Assembly (NCBI GenBank): GCA_903908595.1
Contig: CAIVSN010000091.1
Location: forward strand, 1-46,038
Source: an uncultured bacterium
GTDB lineage: Bacteria > Patescibacteriota > Gracilibacteria > BD1-5 > UBA2023
Direction of reading: 5' to 3'
DNA length: 46,038 nucleotides
Part shown: positions 28,506 through 39,772 of the stretch, one piece after another
Layout: each line of letters opens with the position of its first letter
Numbering within the stretch: position 1 is the stretch's first letter
Program-made: the position numbers and the translations under genes
The notes under the pieces: model-generated
Told to the model about the DNA's origin: nothing
Database searches by the model: none
Seen by the model: the letters and a program-made list of their open reading frames with translations, nothing else

Positions 28506-29201
28506 TTAGAGGAGAATTCTGACCTGGTCGATTTTTTGGCGGATTTGGAGGGCCTGGTCAACGAGGAGCGACTTGGTCGTTTCCCCCCGTTTTTCGAACA
28601 GGCGTTTTTGCGAAGCGAAATCCATGGCCAAATCCATGGTATCGAGCTCGTCCATTCTTGCCGAATTCGCTCAAATATCAAATATGTTTTTCATGACCGA
28701 ATAGTGGAGGTACAGGAGCGAGTCGAGCAGACGCTTGTTTTCGCGGGAGGTCGGCTTGGCGGTATCGAATTTTTTGAGGTCGTCCACGGAGTATTTTTTG
28801 CCGGAATTCATCGCGTCGATGCGGAATTTGGAATCGGTATCGAGGAAATATTCTTCGAAAAACACGCCGGAAACGAACCGGATATTGTCGTTCAGGAAAC
28901 TTTCTATGGCTGCTGTCTCAAAAACCGATTCGTTCAGTTCGTACCGGATGCCGAGTGCCGGATAGTAGGAAAATTCCGAAAGGCCGGCGAGCGAGGAAAA
29001 CGAAACGCGGATATTTCCGCCGGCATCGGCGAAGACGTGTTCTTGCCGGGTCTCGGTTTTGCTCGCGACTTCTTGGACCGGCAGGGAAGCGTTGCCGCAG
29101 TAGTCCCGGAACATCGACAGGCTCCGCCGGATCTTTTCGGCGAAAGATTCGGCGTTTTCGAACGGGGTTTTGAATACGAGGATATCGGCAATTTGGCGCA
29201 T
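28506..29201 (-). CDS. Hypothetical protein
   Basis: 231-aa product from ATG 29201 to TAA 28506-28508, extended through TGA 28671 (Gly). Not recognised. It has an alpha/beta N-terminal part (IADILVFKTPFENAESF, HVFADAGGNIRVSFSS) and a helical, charged C-terminus (DLAMDFASQKRLFEKRGE...). No signal peptide or membrane segment. Lies 18 bp from each neighbour in the helicase-DUF350 operon. Confidence 0.65.
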
Positions 29202-29219
29202 GGACAAAATGGTAACAGA

Positions 29220-30464
29220 TTATATTTTTTTGTAAATTTTAATTTTTGCAAAATATTCCCGGAGCGTTGCCGAGAAATGCTCCCGCTGCGTTTCGAGGCT
29301 CTTCAAATTGGAGATGTTCCGTGCGATCGCGAACTCCGAATACGCGGTATCGGCAGGGGTGTCGGAAATAATCAGCCCGGTTTTTTGACGCTGCGATTCC
29401 AGGATATATCCGATATATTCCAGATAGACGATTCCCTGGAGGAAGGCTACGGATTTTTCCGAGTAGGAGAGCAGGTCTTGGGAATCCGGAATGGAGATAT
29501 CCTTGACGCCCCGGAGCAGGTCCTCCGTATTGGGAATGGCGATGAGCGGAAAATACGGTAGGTATTTTTTCTTCACCGGTCCGTTCATGAGCGAAAACCG
29601 GGGGAATACGCAGGAGAACAATCTGAGGATTTCATCCGTTGGAACCCTGGAAAAATGCGAACTCCTTGCTGATTTTTCCGCTCCTGGTTCACCGTGCGCG
29701 GGTACGGTTCACGGCGGTGCTCAAAATCAGCTTCGGATTTCATCGTTTTTCCGGGGTTCCAATGCCATTGCCGGGGTTTCCGCAATGATTCGCAAATCGA
29801 TCTTCGCGATGGGAAAAGTCGGAACGTCAATGGATTCATAGTAGATTGCCACCCGGTCCCCATTGTCCAAAAATACCTCCGAATCCCCCAGATATTTCAA
29901 GAAATCGAGGAAATCCGATAGGTCGGTCTCACCAAACGGATCCGAGAACCAGAAAATGTCCGTTAGGGAGATTCCGTCCGTGCCATTTGACTTTTTTGCG
30001 GGGAGCAGTTCCGATTTTGATTTTCCCAGGTTCCATTTCGTTTCGAATACGACTGATTCGAACACGGCATGGGTCACCGAACTGCCGCGTTCCGTGACTT
30101 CGAGCCGGTAGTTCGAATCGCAAAAGTCCGTGTGCCATCGTATTTTTCCTCAAATCCCCATGAACGCCATGACGGCATATTCCCGGTTTTTTATGGTAAA
30201 ATTGGCACCGGCCATATCCGAAGCGATATATGCCGTTTTCGTATGTTTTTCCAAATCGTAGACGGCGTAGATATGATGGCCGAAAACCGAGGTTTTTCCG
30301 ACGATACGGTTCCCGATGCGAAAATTCCCGAATATCGGGCTTCCGAATGACCGGCAGATCCCGCCAGAGTCATAGCAAATGCTCTCGAAGTACGCGCCGT
30401 ACGCCCCGATGTCGAGAAAGTAGAGTCAGGTGGTCGTATCGAGAGAAATAGCGGATTCTTTCAT
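29220..30464 (-). CDS. Hypothetical fused reading frame through a repeat B insertion
   Basis: From ATG 30464 to TAA 29220-29222 there is no TAA or TAG in frame: 414 aa if TGA is Gly throughout. Residues 1-~230 are beta-rich and glycine-rich (GAYGAYFESICYDSGG, GKTSVFGHHIYAVYDLEKHT, an acidic DPFGETDLSDFLDFLKYLG segment), unrecognised. Residues ~234-275 are translated repeat B (29639-29762). A separate helical 122-residue domain follows with its own ATG at 29588 (MNGPVKKKYLPYFPL). Two readings are possible: a real fusion created by the repeat, or an upstream gene truncated by it plus an independent gene 29220-29588. Between the helicase (24-bp gap) and 28506-29201 (18-bp gap). Confidence 0.55.
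29639..29762 (+). repeat. Repeat family B, full copy
   Basis: Bounded by TTGGAACCCTGGAAAAATGC and the inverse GTTTTTCCGGGGTTCCAA; about 124 bp. Internal parts AACTCCTTG, TTTTTCCGCTCCT and CTTCGGATTTCATCG are shared with the other two copies. Inserted inside or between minus-strand coding frames without introducing TAA or TAG in that frame. Confidence 0.88.
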
Positions 30465-30488
30465 GGAAAATATGGGGGTACGGCAGGA

Positions 30489-33400
30489 CTAAATCCAAAG
30501 TTTTTCGATTTTCGAAGCAATGAAGGGGGTTTTTCCGATGAAGGATTTTTTGTCGGTTTCGGGGGAGTTGAGGTTGATGAAATCGACCTCTTTCCTCCCG
30601 TATGTTTTTTGCGAAAGGGCAAAGAAATTGAGAAACATGAACCTCTTGTGGAGCTTTTTCCAAAAGAAATCAACTATCGGACGGAATCTTTCCCAAAGGA
30701 AACCGCTTGTCGGCTTCAATCAAAAATACAGGGCGCTGAATATGAACGCAGGGTAGAAGACGAGCTTCACGATGGTTGAATCCGTTGGCAAATGATCGAA
30801 CGACGTGAGGAATACGAGGAGGGTTATGATCGAGCAGCATGCGAAAAATAAGAAATCCCATATCGCCGCAAGCATTTTGGCCCCAAATGGTTTGGCGGTA
30901 TTCGGAACGTTCGGTACCCCGTTTTCAATCTCGCTGGGCACGAGCGCACTTCGGAGTTTTCTCCGGAATTCCGGATTCTTTCCGAGCCCATCGGGAAGGC
31001 CGGGCATCAGTTTTTCCATTTCGTTTCCCAATTCGTTTTCCCAGGGCACGAGGGCATTCCGAAAATTTTTCCGGAATGCCTGATTCTTGCTCAGCGCATC
31101 GGGAAGGCCGAGCATCAGTTTTCCCATATACAGCCTTTCGCTTGCGGCTTTCCCGGTCTCGTATCGTATCATGGGAATCGAAAGCAGGTATTTCTGGGAG
31201 GCAATCGGGGAAAAAATATCGGCGAGGCATATGATGAAATTTTTGGAGACCAGTTCATCCCGGTATTCGCTCGCGATCTGAATGTTTCCGATTTCGTCGG
31301 AATGGATTCCGAACGCGAAATCCTCCGGCAAAATCCCATTTGATTTGAGACTGTTCGCCACTGCCAGCGCGAAGGTTTCCAAAAATGAAAACACCGCAGG
31401 GAAATAGTACGAATTCCCGATATCCCGGAGCGCCGTATCTTCCCGGAACATCCGGTAGATCGCTGGAATCGAAGAAACGGAAGGTTTCGAAATGGGGAAA
31501 TAGGTGAAAGATTCGCGTATTTCCAGATGCAACCCGAATATTTCCTTATTGGAATATGACTGGCCGATACCCCAGTTGTCGTATGCCGCGCTTCGGAATT
31601 CGGATCGTCTCAGCATGATGCGGTTCATTTCCTCGGGATCTTCCAGGTGCGACAAGAGATTCGGGTAGAGGTGGTCCACGCCCTTGACGATGATTCCCGC
31701 GTCGTTCACGCCGTAGAATTTTTCGTGTTTCCTTTCGAGCCGGATCAGGTCCTTGCTTCATTGGAGTCATGCTCCGACGCATACGATATCGTAGACGTTG
31801 GCGGTTTTTCGGAGATTTTCCAAATCGAGCCGAATCGCTCGGCCCCGCACCTGGTTGACGCTCATGTACGTGGTAATTCCCGTGAGATCTATCAGGTTGT
31901 TGAGCTTGGGGCAATCCCATCATTCCCCGAGGATTCCCCGGGTTCCGATGACGAGTTTCGTTTCTCCGGCCGTGAGTTTTTTCGTGACGGAGAGAATGGT
32001 TTCCGTCGTGACGGGAATCCGTTTGCCATCTGGACCGATTTTCCAGATGCCCTGCCCGGAAACGAGGTAGGGATTGAGATCCGCGAATTCGCCGATGATC
32101 GCGTCGAAGACATATTCGCAATTGATATAGTCCGATTCCGCGCTCAGGAAGTCCGTAATGATGGCCGCTCGGAGGTTTTCGCCCAGGTTTTCGCGCTCTT
32201 TTTCGAGAATCGCGACGACTCCGCCAATCTTGGTTTTGCTGTATATGAGGAGTTTTTCTATTGGGGTCTGGAACTTGTAAAAGCTTTTCGTGCGCCAGAT
32301 GTATCCGAGCTCGAAAAACATTTTTTGCGTATTCAGGAACAACTCGTTTCATGTAGCGATTTCTTTTTTTGAATCGGTATCCAGTTTTGCCGCCGAGAGC
32401 CATTTTCCGACGGATTTGGCGATATCCTCCAGATTGATTTCGACGAACGTATACTCCGAAACGTACTCGGAAATATCCGATTCCGGATGGTAAACATGAA
32501 TGAAACGGAGGTAGCCGTTCAATCTACCCATGCTTTTGGCCTGGAGTTTCTCGAAGTCTTCCTTCACCGTTTCAAGAAGATATTCGCCGATTTCCCCTCC
32601 GTGGGTTTTGAGAAAATCCCGCAGCGCCAATTCTTTTTCGCTCAGGATTTTTCGGAGCGTATCATCCGGTTTCACGAAATACGCGAGATCGCTGTACGGC
32701 GCGAGTTTTCCGGACTTGATAATGGCGGGCGTGGGAATGTAGTAGTCGACTTCCCCGAGCAAATCCGCATACGAATCGTCCAAATCGAAAAAATCGATAT
32801 CGTCGAACGGGGGAGTGGCGGTAAGGCCGACGATATGGGCGTTACCGAGGAAATCGTACAGGGAAAAAATGACCCTCGACCACCAGGCGGTGAGATGGTG
32901 GGCTTCGTCGACGACGAGCGTCCGGATGCCGTACGATTTCAACGATGCGAAATAGGCCATGACCCGCTCGGAGAGGAGCTCGTGAATCATTTCCTTCGAT
33001 CCGGAAATCTTGAGGAGCTTCCGGTACCGTTTGATATTGCCATGGTATTCCCCGCTATCGTTTTCCTTGAGCAAAATCGTGAATTGCACGAATTCTTCCA
33101 GCGTCGGGAATTCTTCCCGAAAATCCCGGTGCCAGCGCTCCAGAATCCGATCGAGCACCCCGTCCGTCTCATTCTGTGTTTGAGCGAGGGATTGGTAGGT
33201 GATGATATTGATTCTCTTGATCGAATCGGGGCTCGTCGAGACGATTTCGCCGATATCTTCCCCGGCATCCAAAAACATCGTCGCGATCTTGTCGTGCCAT
33301 TGTTCCTGGAGGGTCAGATTCGGAACGAGAATGAGCGTGGGAGCATCCAATCTCGTGATCATTTCGAGTCCGACGATCGTTTTTCCGGAGCCCGGAGGCG

Positions 33401-33497
33401 CGACGATATGGATTTTTTTATCCCCCCGCTTCACTTCTTTTTCGAAAACGTCGAGAATATCCAGTTGGTAGCGGTACAGTTCCTTTTGAAAGCGCAT
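30489..33497 (-). CDS. SF2 DEAH helicase with membrane-spanning C-terminal extension
   Basis: 1002-aa product from ATG 33497 to TAG 30489-30491 through TGA 32349, 31920, 31767, 31758 and 30720. Helicase motifs in order: Q-motif-like YRYQLDILD, Walker A APPGSGKT (33-40), LVPNLTLQEQW, DEAH (197-200), LTATPP (225-230), motif V GEGWDCPKLNNL, motif VI QVRGRAIR. TGA sits at the conserved Gly of motif V (E-G-W-D). After the helicase core comes a ~400-residue extension with two tandem ~37-residue repeats (LPDALSKNQAFRKNF / LPDGLGKNPEFRRKL) and then two or three hydrophobic segments (FLFFACCSIITLLVFLTSF, LVFYPAFIFSALYFG). A membrane-anchored SF2 helicase is unusual. First gene of an operon with two unknowns, DUF350 and a membrane protein. 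Confidence 0.87.
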
Positions 33498-33506
33498 GGG
33501 AATGGT

Positions 33507-33541
33507 AAAAAAAGAAAGGGCGACCCTTTCGGGCCGCCTTT
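33507..33541 (-). terminator. Intrinsic terminator after the TelA-like gene
   Basis: On the minus strand AAAGGCGGCCC-GAAA-GGGTCGCCCTTT forms a stem with a tetraloop followed by CTTTTTTTA. It separates telA (ends 33554) from the helicase operon (starts 33497), so the two are probably separate or partly attenuated transcripts. Confidence 0.88.
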
Positions 33542-33553
33542 TCACACACGGAG

Positions 33554-34660
33554 TTACGAGTTCAATGCGTTCGCGAGCTCTTCTTGTCCTTTCACGGAAA
33601 GGGTCTTGATACCTTCGAGTTTGGTCCTGGCTTCCGCGAACAGTTTGTTTTCCGCGTCGGCCTCGGTCTTGATTTGCGCCCGGTAGGATTCGATTTGGTC
33701 GAAATGGTTCTTGAGCTTGGTGACGTTTTCCACGAACACGGAAGTCGAGAGAACCGGCTTCCGGGAGAGCTCTTCCGCGGCCCGGGAAGTCTCGATAGCC
33801 TTGTCGGTGAGCTCGGTGGACATCTTGTCGATGGTGGAACCCATGACGCTGATGGCCTTCATGCTGGCGTCGAGCGCTTTCTGGGAAGAAGTCTCGATGA
33901 GCGCGGTCGAGAGGAGCGTCTTGAAAATCGGCCGGCTGGAACTCATGGCGATCGAGAGTTTCGACGCGCTGTCGAGCCGCATGAGGAGCCGTTTCCGGGC
34001 CATTTCGAGGTTTCCGATCAACACTACGAGATTGGACTGGAAGTACTCGATGTTCCGGAGGAACATATCGTATTTCATCTTATCGTTCTCGTCCGTCACT
34101 TCCGCATATTTCACTTTGTATTCCTCGATTTTGATGGCGAGGAATTCCTTGTAGGCGACGACTTTGCCGAGGTTGGCCTCGATGCCTTCCAAGAAGGCTT
34201 TCTGCATATCGATCGAAGTATTGAGCGATGAATTCGCCTGGTCGAAACCGGAGAATATGACCTGGATTTTCCCTTCGAGCGACTTGATGTTGAAGCTGGC
34301 TTCGTCCCACTTGGCATCGAGCGATTTCGCGAGCGAGCCGATGAGCGGGATGGATTTGGCGATCTTCATGACGGTCCCGTCGTTGTCGATGATTTCCTTG
34401 TAGACGGACTGCACGGATCCGTTCATCTTGGTGAGCTCGTCCGATACGTTCATGATCGGGTCGCTGTCGATGATTTTGGCGGTCTGGGAAATGATGCTGT
34501 CGAGCGGAGCGGTGATTTTTTCCCCGAGGGAACGGAAATCTTTCGCTTCGGCAAACGTCTTCTCGACTTCCTGCTTCTCGGTGGCCCCGAGGGGGATGAC
34601 CTTGGTGTCGACGAGGGCGACGGGAGTCGCTTCTGCGGTTTGGGTTTTGGTATCGGCCAT
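33554..34660 (-). CDS. telA: TelA-like (toxic anion resistance family) protein
   Basis: 368-aa product, ATG 34660 to TAA 33554-33556, no in-frame TGA. The whole protein is helical with the TelA layout: SIPLIGSLAKSLDAKWDEA, a coiled-coil middle, FLRNIEYFQSNLVVLIGNLEMARKRL (TelA-type D-L...R segment) and SIAMSSSRPIFKTLL. Family members accompany tellurite/stress (ter-type) and membrane-stress loci and are probably scaffold or membrane-associated proteins; biochemical role unknown. An in-frame extension upstream of 34660 is repeat-derived and not used. Lies 57 bp before the helicase start with a terminator between. Confidence 0.75.
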   Translation of the reverse strand: MADTKTQTAEATPVALVDTKVIPLGATEKQEVEKTFAEAKDFRSLGEKITAPLDSIISQTAKIIDSDPIMNVSDELTKMNGSVQSVYKEIIDNDGTVMKIAKSIPLIGSLAKSLDAKWDEASFNIKSLEGKIQVIFSGFDQANSSLNTSIDMQKAFLEGIEANLGKVVAYKEFLAIKIEEYKVKYAEVTDENDKMKYDMFLRNIEYFQSNLVVLIGNLEMARKRLLMRLDSASKLSIAMSSSRPIFKTLLSTALIETSSQKALDASMKAISVMGSTIDKMSTELTDKAIETSRAAEELSRKPVLSTSVFVENVTKLKNHFDQIESYRAQIKTEADAENKLFAEARTKLEGIKTLSVKGQEELANALNS

Positions 34661-34837
34661 AGAAAAAAGGTAAACGGATAAATGACTCGGCGGTATTGTA
34701 GGTAAGTTTTGAACGAATGGCAAGTTTATTTTGCTGACAGATTCGAAAAAATGCGGGATAATGAACGATTGGGAAAAAAATATTCGTTTGCCAAGCTTCG
34801 GAAAGGGGGATAGGGGGGGAATTATCCGGATTGGCGT

Positions 34838-34900
34838 TATACCTAACCAATTTGGTTTTCGGTATTTTACGGTTGCGGATTCGGAACAGGTTTTATTTTT
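34838..34900 (+). repeat. Repeat family A, left-arm-only copy
   Basis: TATACCTAACCAATTTGGTT then the arm to TTTTATTTTT, after which similarity stops. Its terminus is of the CCTAACCAAAT subtype also seen at the right end of the copy at 36377-36541. The rest of 34661-34955 shows nothing else I can name. Confidence 0.8.
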
Positions 34901-34955
34901 GCTTAGAGACTTAGCTTGATCCAAGCAAAATTTCAGTCTAGATTTTCTGAGCCAT

Positions 34956-35121
34956 TATACCCAATAGGAATTGGTTTTCGGTATTTTGCGGTTACAGATT
35001 CGGAACAGGTTTCATTTTTCTTCTTTCGGGAGCTTATCGGGAATATGTGACCGAAGAAAAAAATAAAAGATGTCCGGATATGTGACTGGAAAAACCGGGA
35101 AACCGATTCCTATTGGGTATA
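34956..35121 (+). repeat. Repeat family A, full copy 4
   Basis: 166 bp, termini TATACCCAATAGGAATTGG and the inverse (one mismatch on the right). Ends 6 bp before the TAG stop of the minus-strand AAA/DUF4143 gene, which it may terminate. Confidence 0.93.
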
Positions 35122-35127
35122 TACAGA

Positions 35128-36252
<1,125 letters not shown>

Positions 36253-36321
36253 AATAACAAAATTAATATATAAATTATTACTAATAAATAACTATTCTAG
36301 AATGAAATGCAAAAGATTTTA

Positions 36322-36378
36322 CTATTTCGTCGCGTTGTAGAGCGTGGAGATTTCAGAGTCGGAGAGGGTGCGGTTGTA
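36322..36378 (-). pseudogene. 3' remnant of a LamG-like (concanavalin-fold) protein gene
   Basis: The minus strand reads YNRTLSDSEISTLYNATK then TAG (36322-36324). This is the typical C-terminal strand-turn of LamG_3 domains (Y-N-R-x-L-S-x-x-E-I-x-x-L-Y-N). Upstream, the sequence runs straight into repeat A copy 36377-36541, so the rest of the gene is gone. About 18 residues remain; clearly a broken gene. Confidence 0.75.
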
Positions 36379-36541
36379 TGCCCAATAGGAATTGTTTTCG
36401 GCATTTTACGGTTACGGATTCGGAACAGGTTTTATTTTTCTTCTTCCGGGAGCTTATCGGGAATACGAGACCGAAGAAAAAAATAAAAGATGTCCGAATA
36501 TGCGACTGTAAAAACCGGGAAACCAGATTTGGTTAGGCATA
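36377..36541 (+). repeat. Repeat family A, full copy 5 (hybrid ends)
   Basis: 165 bp; left end of the TATGCCCAATAGGAATTG type, right end CCAGATTTGGTTAGGCATA of the CCTAACCAAAT subtype, so the two termini no longer pair well outside the arms. It truncates the LamG remnant at 36322-36378. Confidence 0.9.
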
Positions 36542-36633
36542 GATTACTCCCCCTTGAATTTTTTCCGGAAACGCGTACAATGATCCGAAGTTCCGAGTGA
36601 AATCCATGCGGAAACGCCCTAATTTTTCCATAT

Positions 36634-38811
36634 ATGAAAGATATCAGAAAAAAGACGGTTGCCACGGTATCCATACTCCTCTTCCCCCTGCTTTTGTCGG
36701 GTTGTTTCGGAGGCACGAAGCCCCCCGTTGCCGATACCGCCCCGGGAAATCCCGTAAGCGTCGCAACGCCCGCCGCAGGTACGCCCACCGCCGTGCCAGC
36801 CGAGTCCGGGGACACGGACTGGAAGTACGACAAAGCCATCCCGCAGGCATTGGCAACCAAGGTTTCCACGGGAAGCGACGTCGTTCTGGGGGATTTGGAA
36901 AAATACCAGGCTACGGTTTCCCTGCCCAAAAATACCTTTGATACCGAGACGCAAGTCGACATAAAGACCCCGGATTCGGTCCCGAAATACCTCGGAAAGG
37001 AGGTCAAAATGCTCGGTTCCCCCCTGGAAATCACCGCCGATGCCAAGCAGCGGTTGAACGAGCCGGTAACGGTCACTTTCAAATACGACAAAAATGCGAT
37101 CGATCCGGTCCGTGGCACTTCCAGCCTGCGGGTGACGTACTATGACGGGACCAAATGGGCCTATATAAAACCGGATTCCGTCAATGCTGAAAAGGGAACG
37201 ATCACGTTCACGACCTATCATTTTTCCCTGTTTTGAGCGAATCAGATCAGCGACGATACCGTGATTTCCGAGAATTGGATCCATTCCCAGACCCTCGACA
37301 AGCAAATGAAGGGCGGCTTAAACAGCGTTTCCGACAAGGTCGCCGAACAAATCATCGATCTGACCCTGGAAAAAATGGGCATTTCCGACAAGACCCTCAA
37401 GGGGAAAGTGCTCGCGGACGTACTGAAAGACGACGGATACAAGGGGATTTACGATTCGTACAAGAGCGGGGACGTAGTGGATCTCAACCAGAAGATCGCT
37501 ATCCTCGCCGGCAAGAAAATCGCCCAGGTCGCGGGCGAATCCGCGCTCCAGGAGGGGTTGAAAAATCTGACGGAAGGGACCGAAGACGTCGCGGCGGTAG
37601 CCAAAGCGGCGGGATATATCGCCGGAGGCCAATACAAGGACGCGGCCAAAATCATCGGCGAACAGATTGCCGACAAATTCGTCATCACCGCCGCCGGAAA
37701 AATCGCCGTCGAGGTGGTGAATGGCCAGATAGAGAGCTGGAAAAACAACGAAGTTGAGGCGGCGTACACGGCATTCCGGGACGGTTCCAACGCGAAATTC
37801 TACGGCTACAATAACGAAAAAAACGATTTTGACGCGGTGTGGACGCAGATGCGGGGAATCGGCCGCCAATTGTCGATCGAGGCCATCAAAAAAGAAAATG
37901 CCATACGGTCCGAATCGGGAATGCCCCCATTGACCGACAAGCAAATGGACCGGGTGAGAAACAGCGTAAAAGAATCCTATCGAAAACAGTTCGAAAAGCG
38001 TTCGACCCAGGAAGAAGCCCTGAAAAAGGAAGAGGAAAAATTGCGCTGGCTCGTCAAGGCTTTCAAGGACAACAACCTGTTCGATTCCACGATGGGTCCC
38101 GAATGACTGGACAAGGGGTTGGATTTCGAAAACAAGCTGAACGTGCTCCACCATTTCGCGAACAAGATGATGAGCGATACAAAACGGTTCGATTTGTCCG
38201 ACAAGAACGGCCTGATCATGGACAAAGCCATTTCGGTGGACGATATCGCCCTTGGGGCCCGCCTGTATTTTTCCAAGCCCGACGGACCCAAGAAATACGC
38301 GGAATACCTCAAGACCCGGTTCGGGATCTCCATGGCCATCGATTTCGCGAGCTTGGCCGGCAATTGGACCCAATGAACCCTGACGGTCACCGACGTCATA
38401 CTGACCGGAAAGGCCCTGGCGGAGGCGGAAAAGGCAAAAAGCGCCCCCAAAGGCGATTCCGCCGACGGGTGATGCGATTTTTCCATCGATCTGAGGGAAT
38501 TGAAGGGGAAGTCGTTTCCGGCGAAACTGAAGATCGTCGCGAACGACAAAAGCTCCGGAACCCTGGATTTCGCCTTCTGAGAAAACGAAGGCGCTCCGAT
38601 GTCGGTAAACTATTCCGACGGAATCCTGAGAGGAAGCCTGTCGAAAGAGGGAAGCACCGGAACCGTGGAATTGCAGGCCGGGGAAGACGAAAAGAACTTC
38701 ACGCTCGTGGGCACGGTGAACTTCGACATGGGATGAGAGGTCAAAATGGTCGTAAAATTGGCAGCAAGCAAGACGAAGCCCCTCCCGACGACGACTCCTC
38801 CCAAAAAATAG
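36634..38811 (+). CDS. Large lipoprotein with ZU5-like domain
   Basis: 725-aa product from ATG 36634 to TAG 38809-38811, read through six TGA codons (37234, 38104, 38374, 38470, 38578, and one near 38735). N-terminus is a lipoprotein signal: basic residues, LLFPLLLSGCFGG with lipobox L-S-G-C (Cys24). A Pro/Ala/Thr-rich linker follows. Residues ~90-200 fit a ZU5/Ig-like beta module (ITADAKQRLNEPVTVTFKYD, LRVTYYDGTKWAYI, GTITFTTYHFSLF). A long helical region (~210-570) and a C-terminal beta domain follow. Attached to the outer face of the membrane by Lgt, which is encoded 1 bp downstream. Function unknown. Confidence 0.78.
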
Positions 38812-38812
38812 C

Positions 38813-39613
38813 ATGCACCCGGAACTGTCCATTTTTTGATATTCCGTAGATTCGTACCGGTTGTTTTTCGCGAGCGGATGGATTTTCGTGGTCGCTTTTT
38901 CGTGATTTTATCTGGCAAAAAGGGGATTCGACGCGGGAAAAATCCTGATGCTCCTGCTCGTGTCTTCCATTTTCTCCCTCGTTTGAGCCCGCCTCTTCCA
39001 CTTCTTCCTCTACGGCGACATCTATGCGAAAAATCCCGATCTGCTCTGGAATACCGACTTGCAATGACAGGCTATCATGGGCGGATTGATCGTCGGCGGC
39101 CTTTCGATATTTGCAATGTCCATGCTCCTGCGGCTGAATCATTGGCGGATCCTCGACGTCGTGGCCGTTTTTGCGGGATTGGGGCTCGTGATCGGAAGGA
39201 TCGGATGTCTGCTCGCCGGTTGCTGTTTTTGAGAGGAGACGGATTTGCCGATCGGAATCACTTTTCCGCTCAATAGCCTTCCGCACCGGCATCAGGTATA
39301 TCAGGACGTGGGTGGAATGTTTTCGTCCCACGCCGTCCACCCGACGCAAGCATACGAAATGATCGCCGGAGGCGCGATGTTCGCTTTCGGCTGGTATCTC
39401 CTGAAGAAAAAATCCAAAGACGGTATCGCGTTTCTCTCGATCTGCGGCATATACCTGATTTTCCGGTTGATAGGCCACCAATTCCGGGCGCCGGCTTTGG
39501 AATATTCGGTTCCGGAGTGGTTCTATCCCATGTTCTATGGGGTCGGAATTGTCGTGATACTGCTTGCCTTATTGAGAAAGTCGTATCGGAGGCGGTTAGC
39601 CTTTGGGGATTAG
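38813..39613 (+). CDS. lgt: Phosphatidylglycerol-prolipoprotein diacylglyceryl transferase
   Basis: Adds diacylglycerol to the lipobox Cys of prolipoproteins in the cytoplasmic membrane. 266 aa, about seven membrane segments. Family signatures: MGGLIVGGL, GLGLVIGRIGCLLAGCCFGEETDLP (TGA 39233 encodes the Gly after C-C-F), HPTQAYE and a C-terminal FR-L-I-G-H-Q-F-R-A-P region. TGA codons also at 38837, 38870, 38936, 38987 and 39065, and the conventional reading would shatter the gene. ATG 38813 starts 1 bp after the lipoprotein gene stop; TAG 39611-39613. Confidence 0.95.
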
Positions 39614-39772
39614 GAAGGACATTGGATCAAGTTCGCTTATGAAGGAATCGTAAAGTTTCGTTCGAGATAGGCATTTTTCGATATGAGAGATTTCGGATAT
39701 TTTCGACTCTGTATTTTTTGATATTGTGAAAATATTGTGATAGGGTGGGGGTATATTATTTAATTCGGATAT

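Noticed and set aside
30100-30130. GTTCGAATC as a tRNA T-arm
   Set aside because: No acceptor or anticodon arms around it; it lies inside a coding frame. No tRNA or rRNA gene was recognised in the window.
39614-39772. Promoter with TTGATA / TATATT before the 39773 gene
   Set aside because: Spacings between candidate -35 and -10 boxes are 11, 22 or 28 bp, none near 17.
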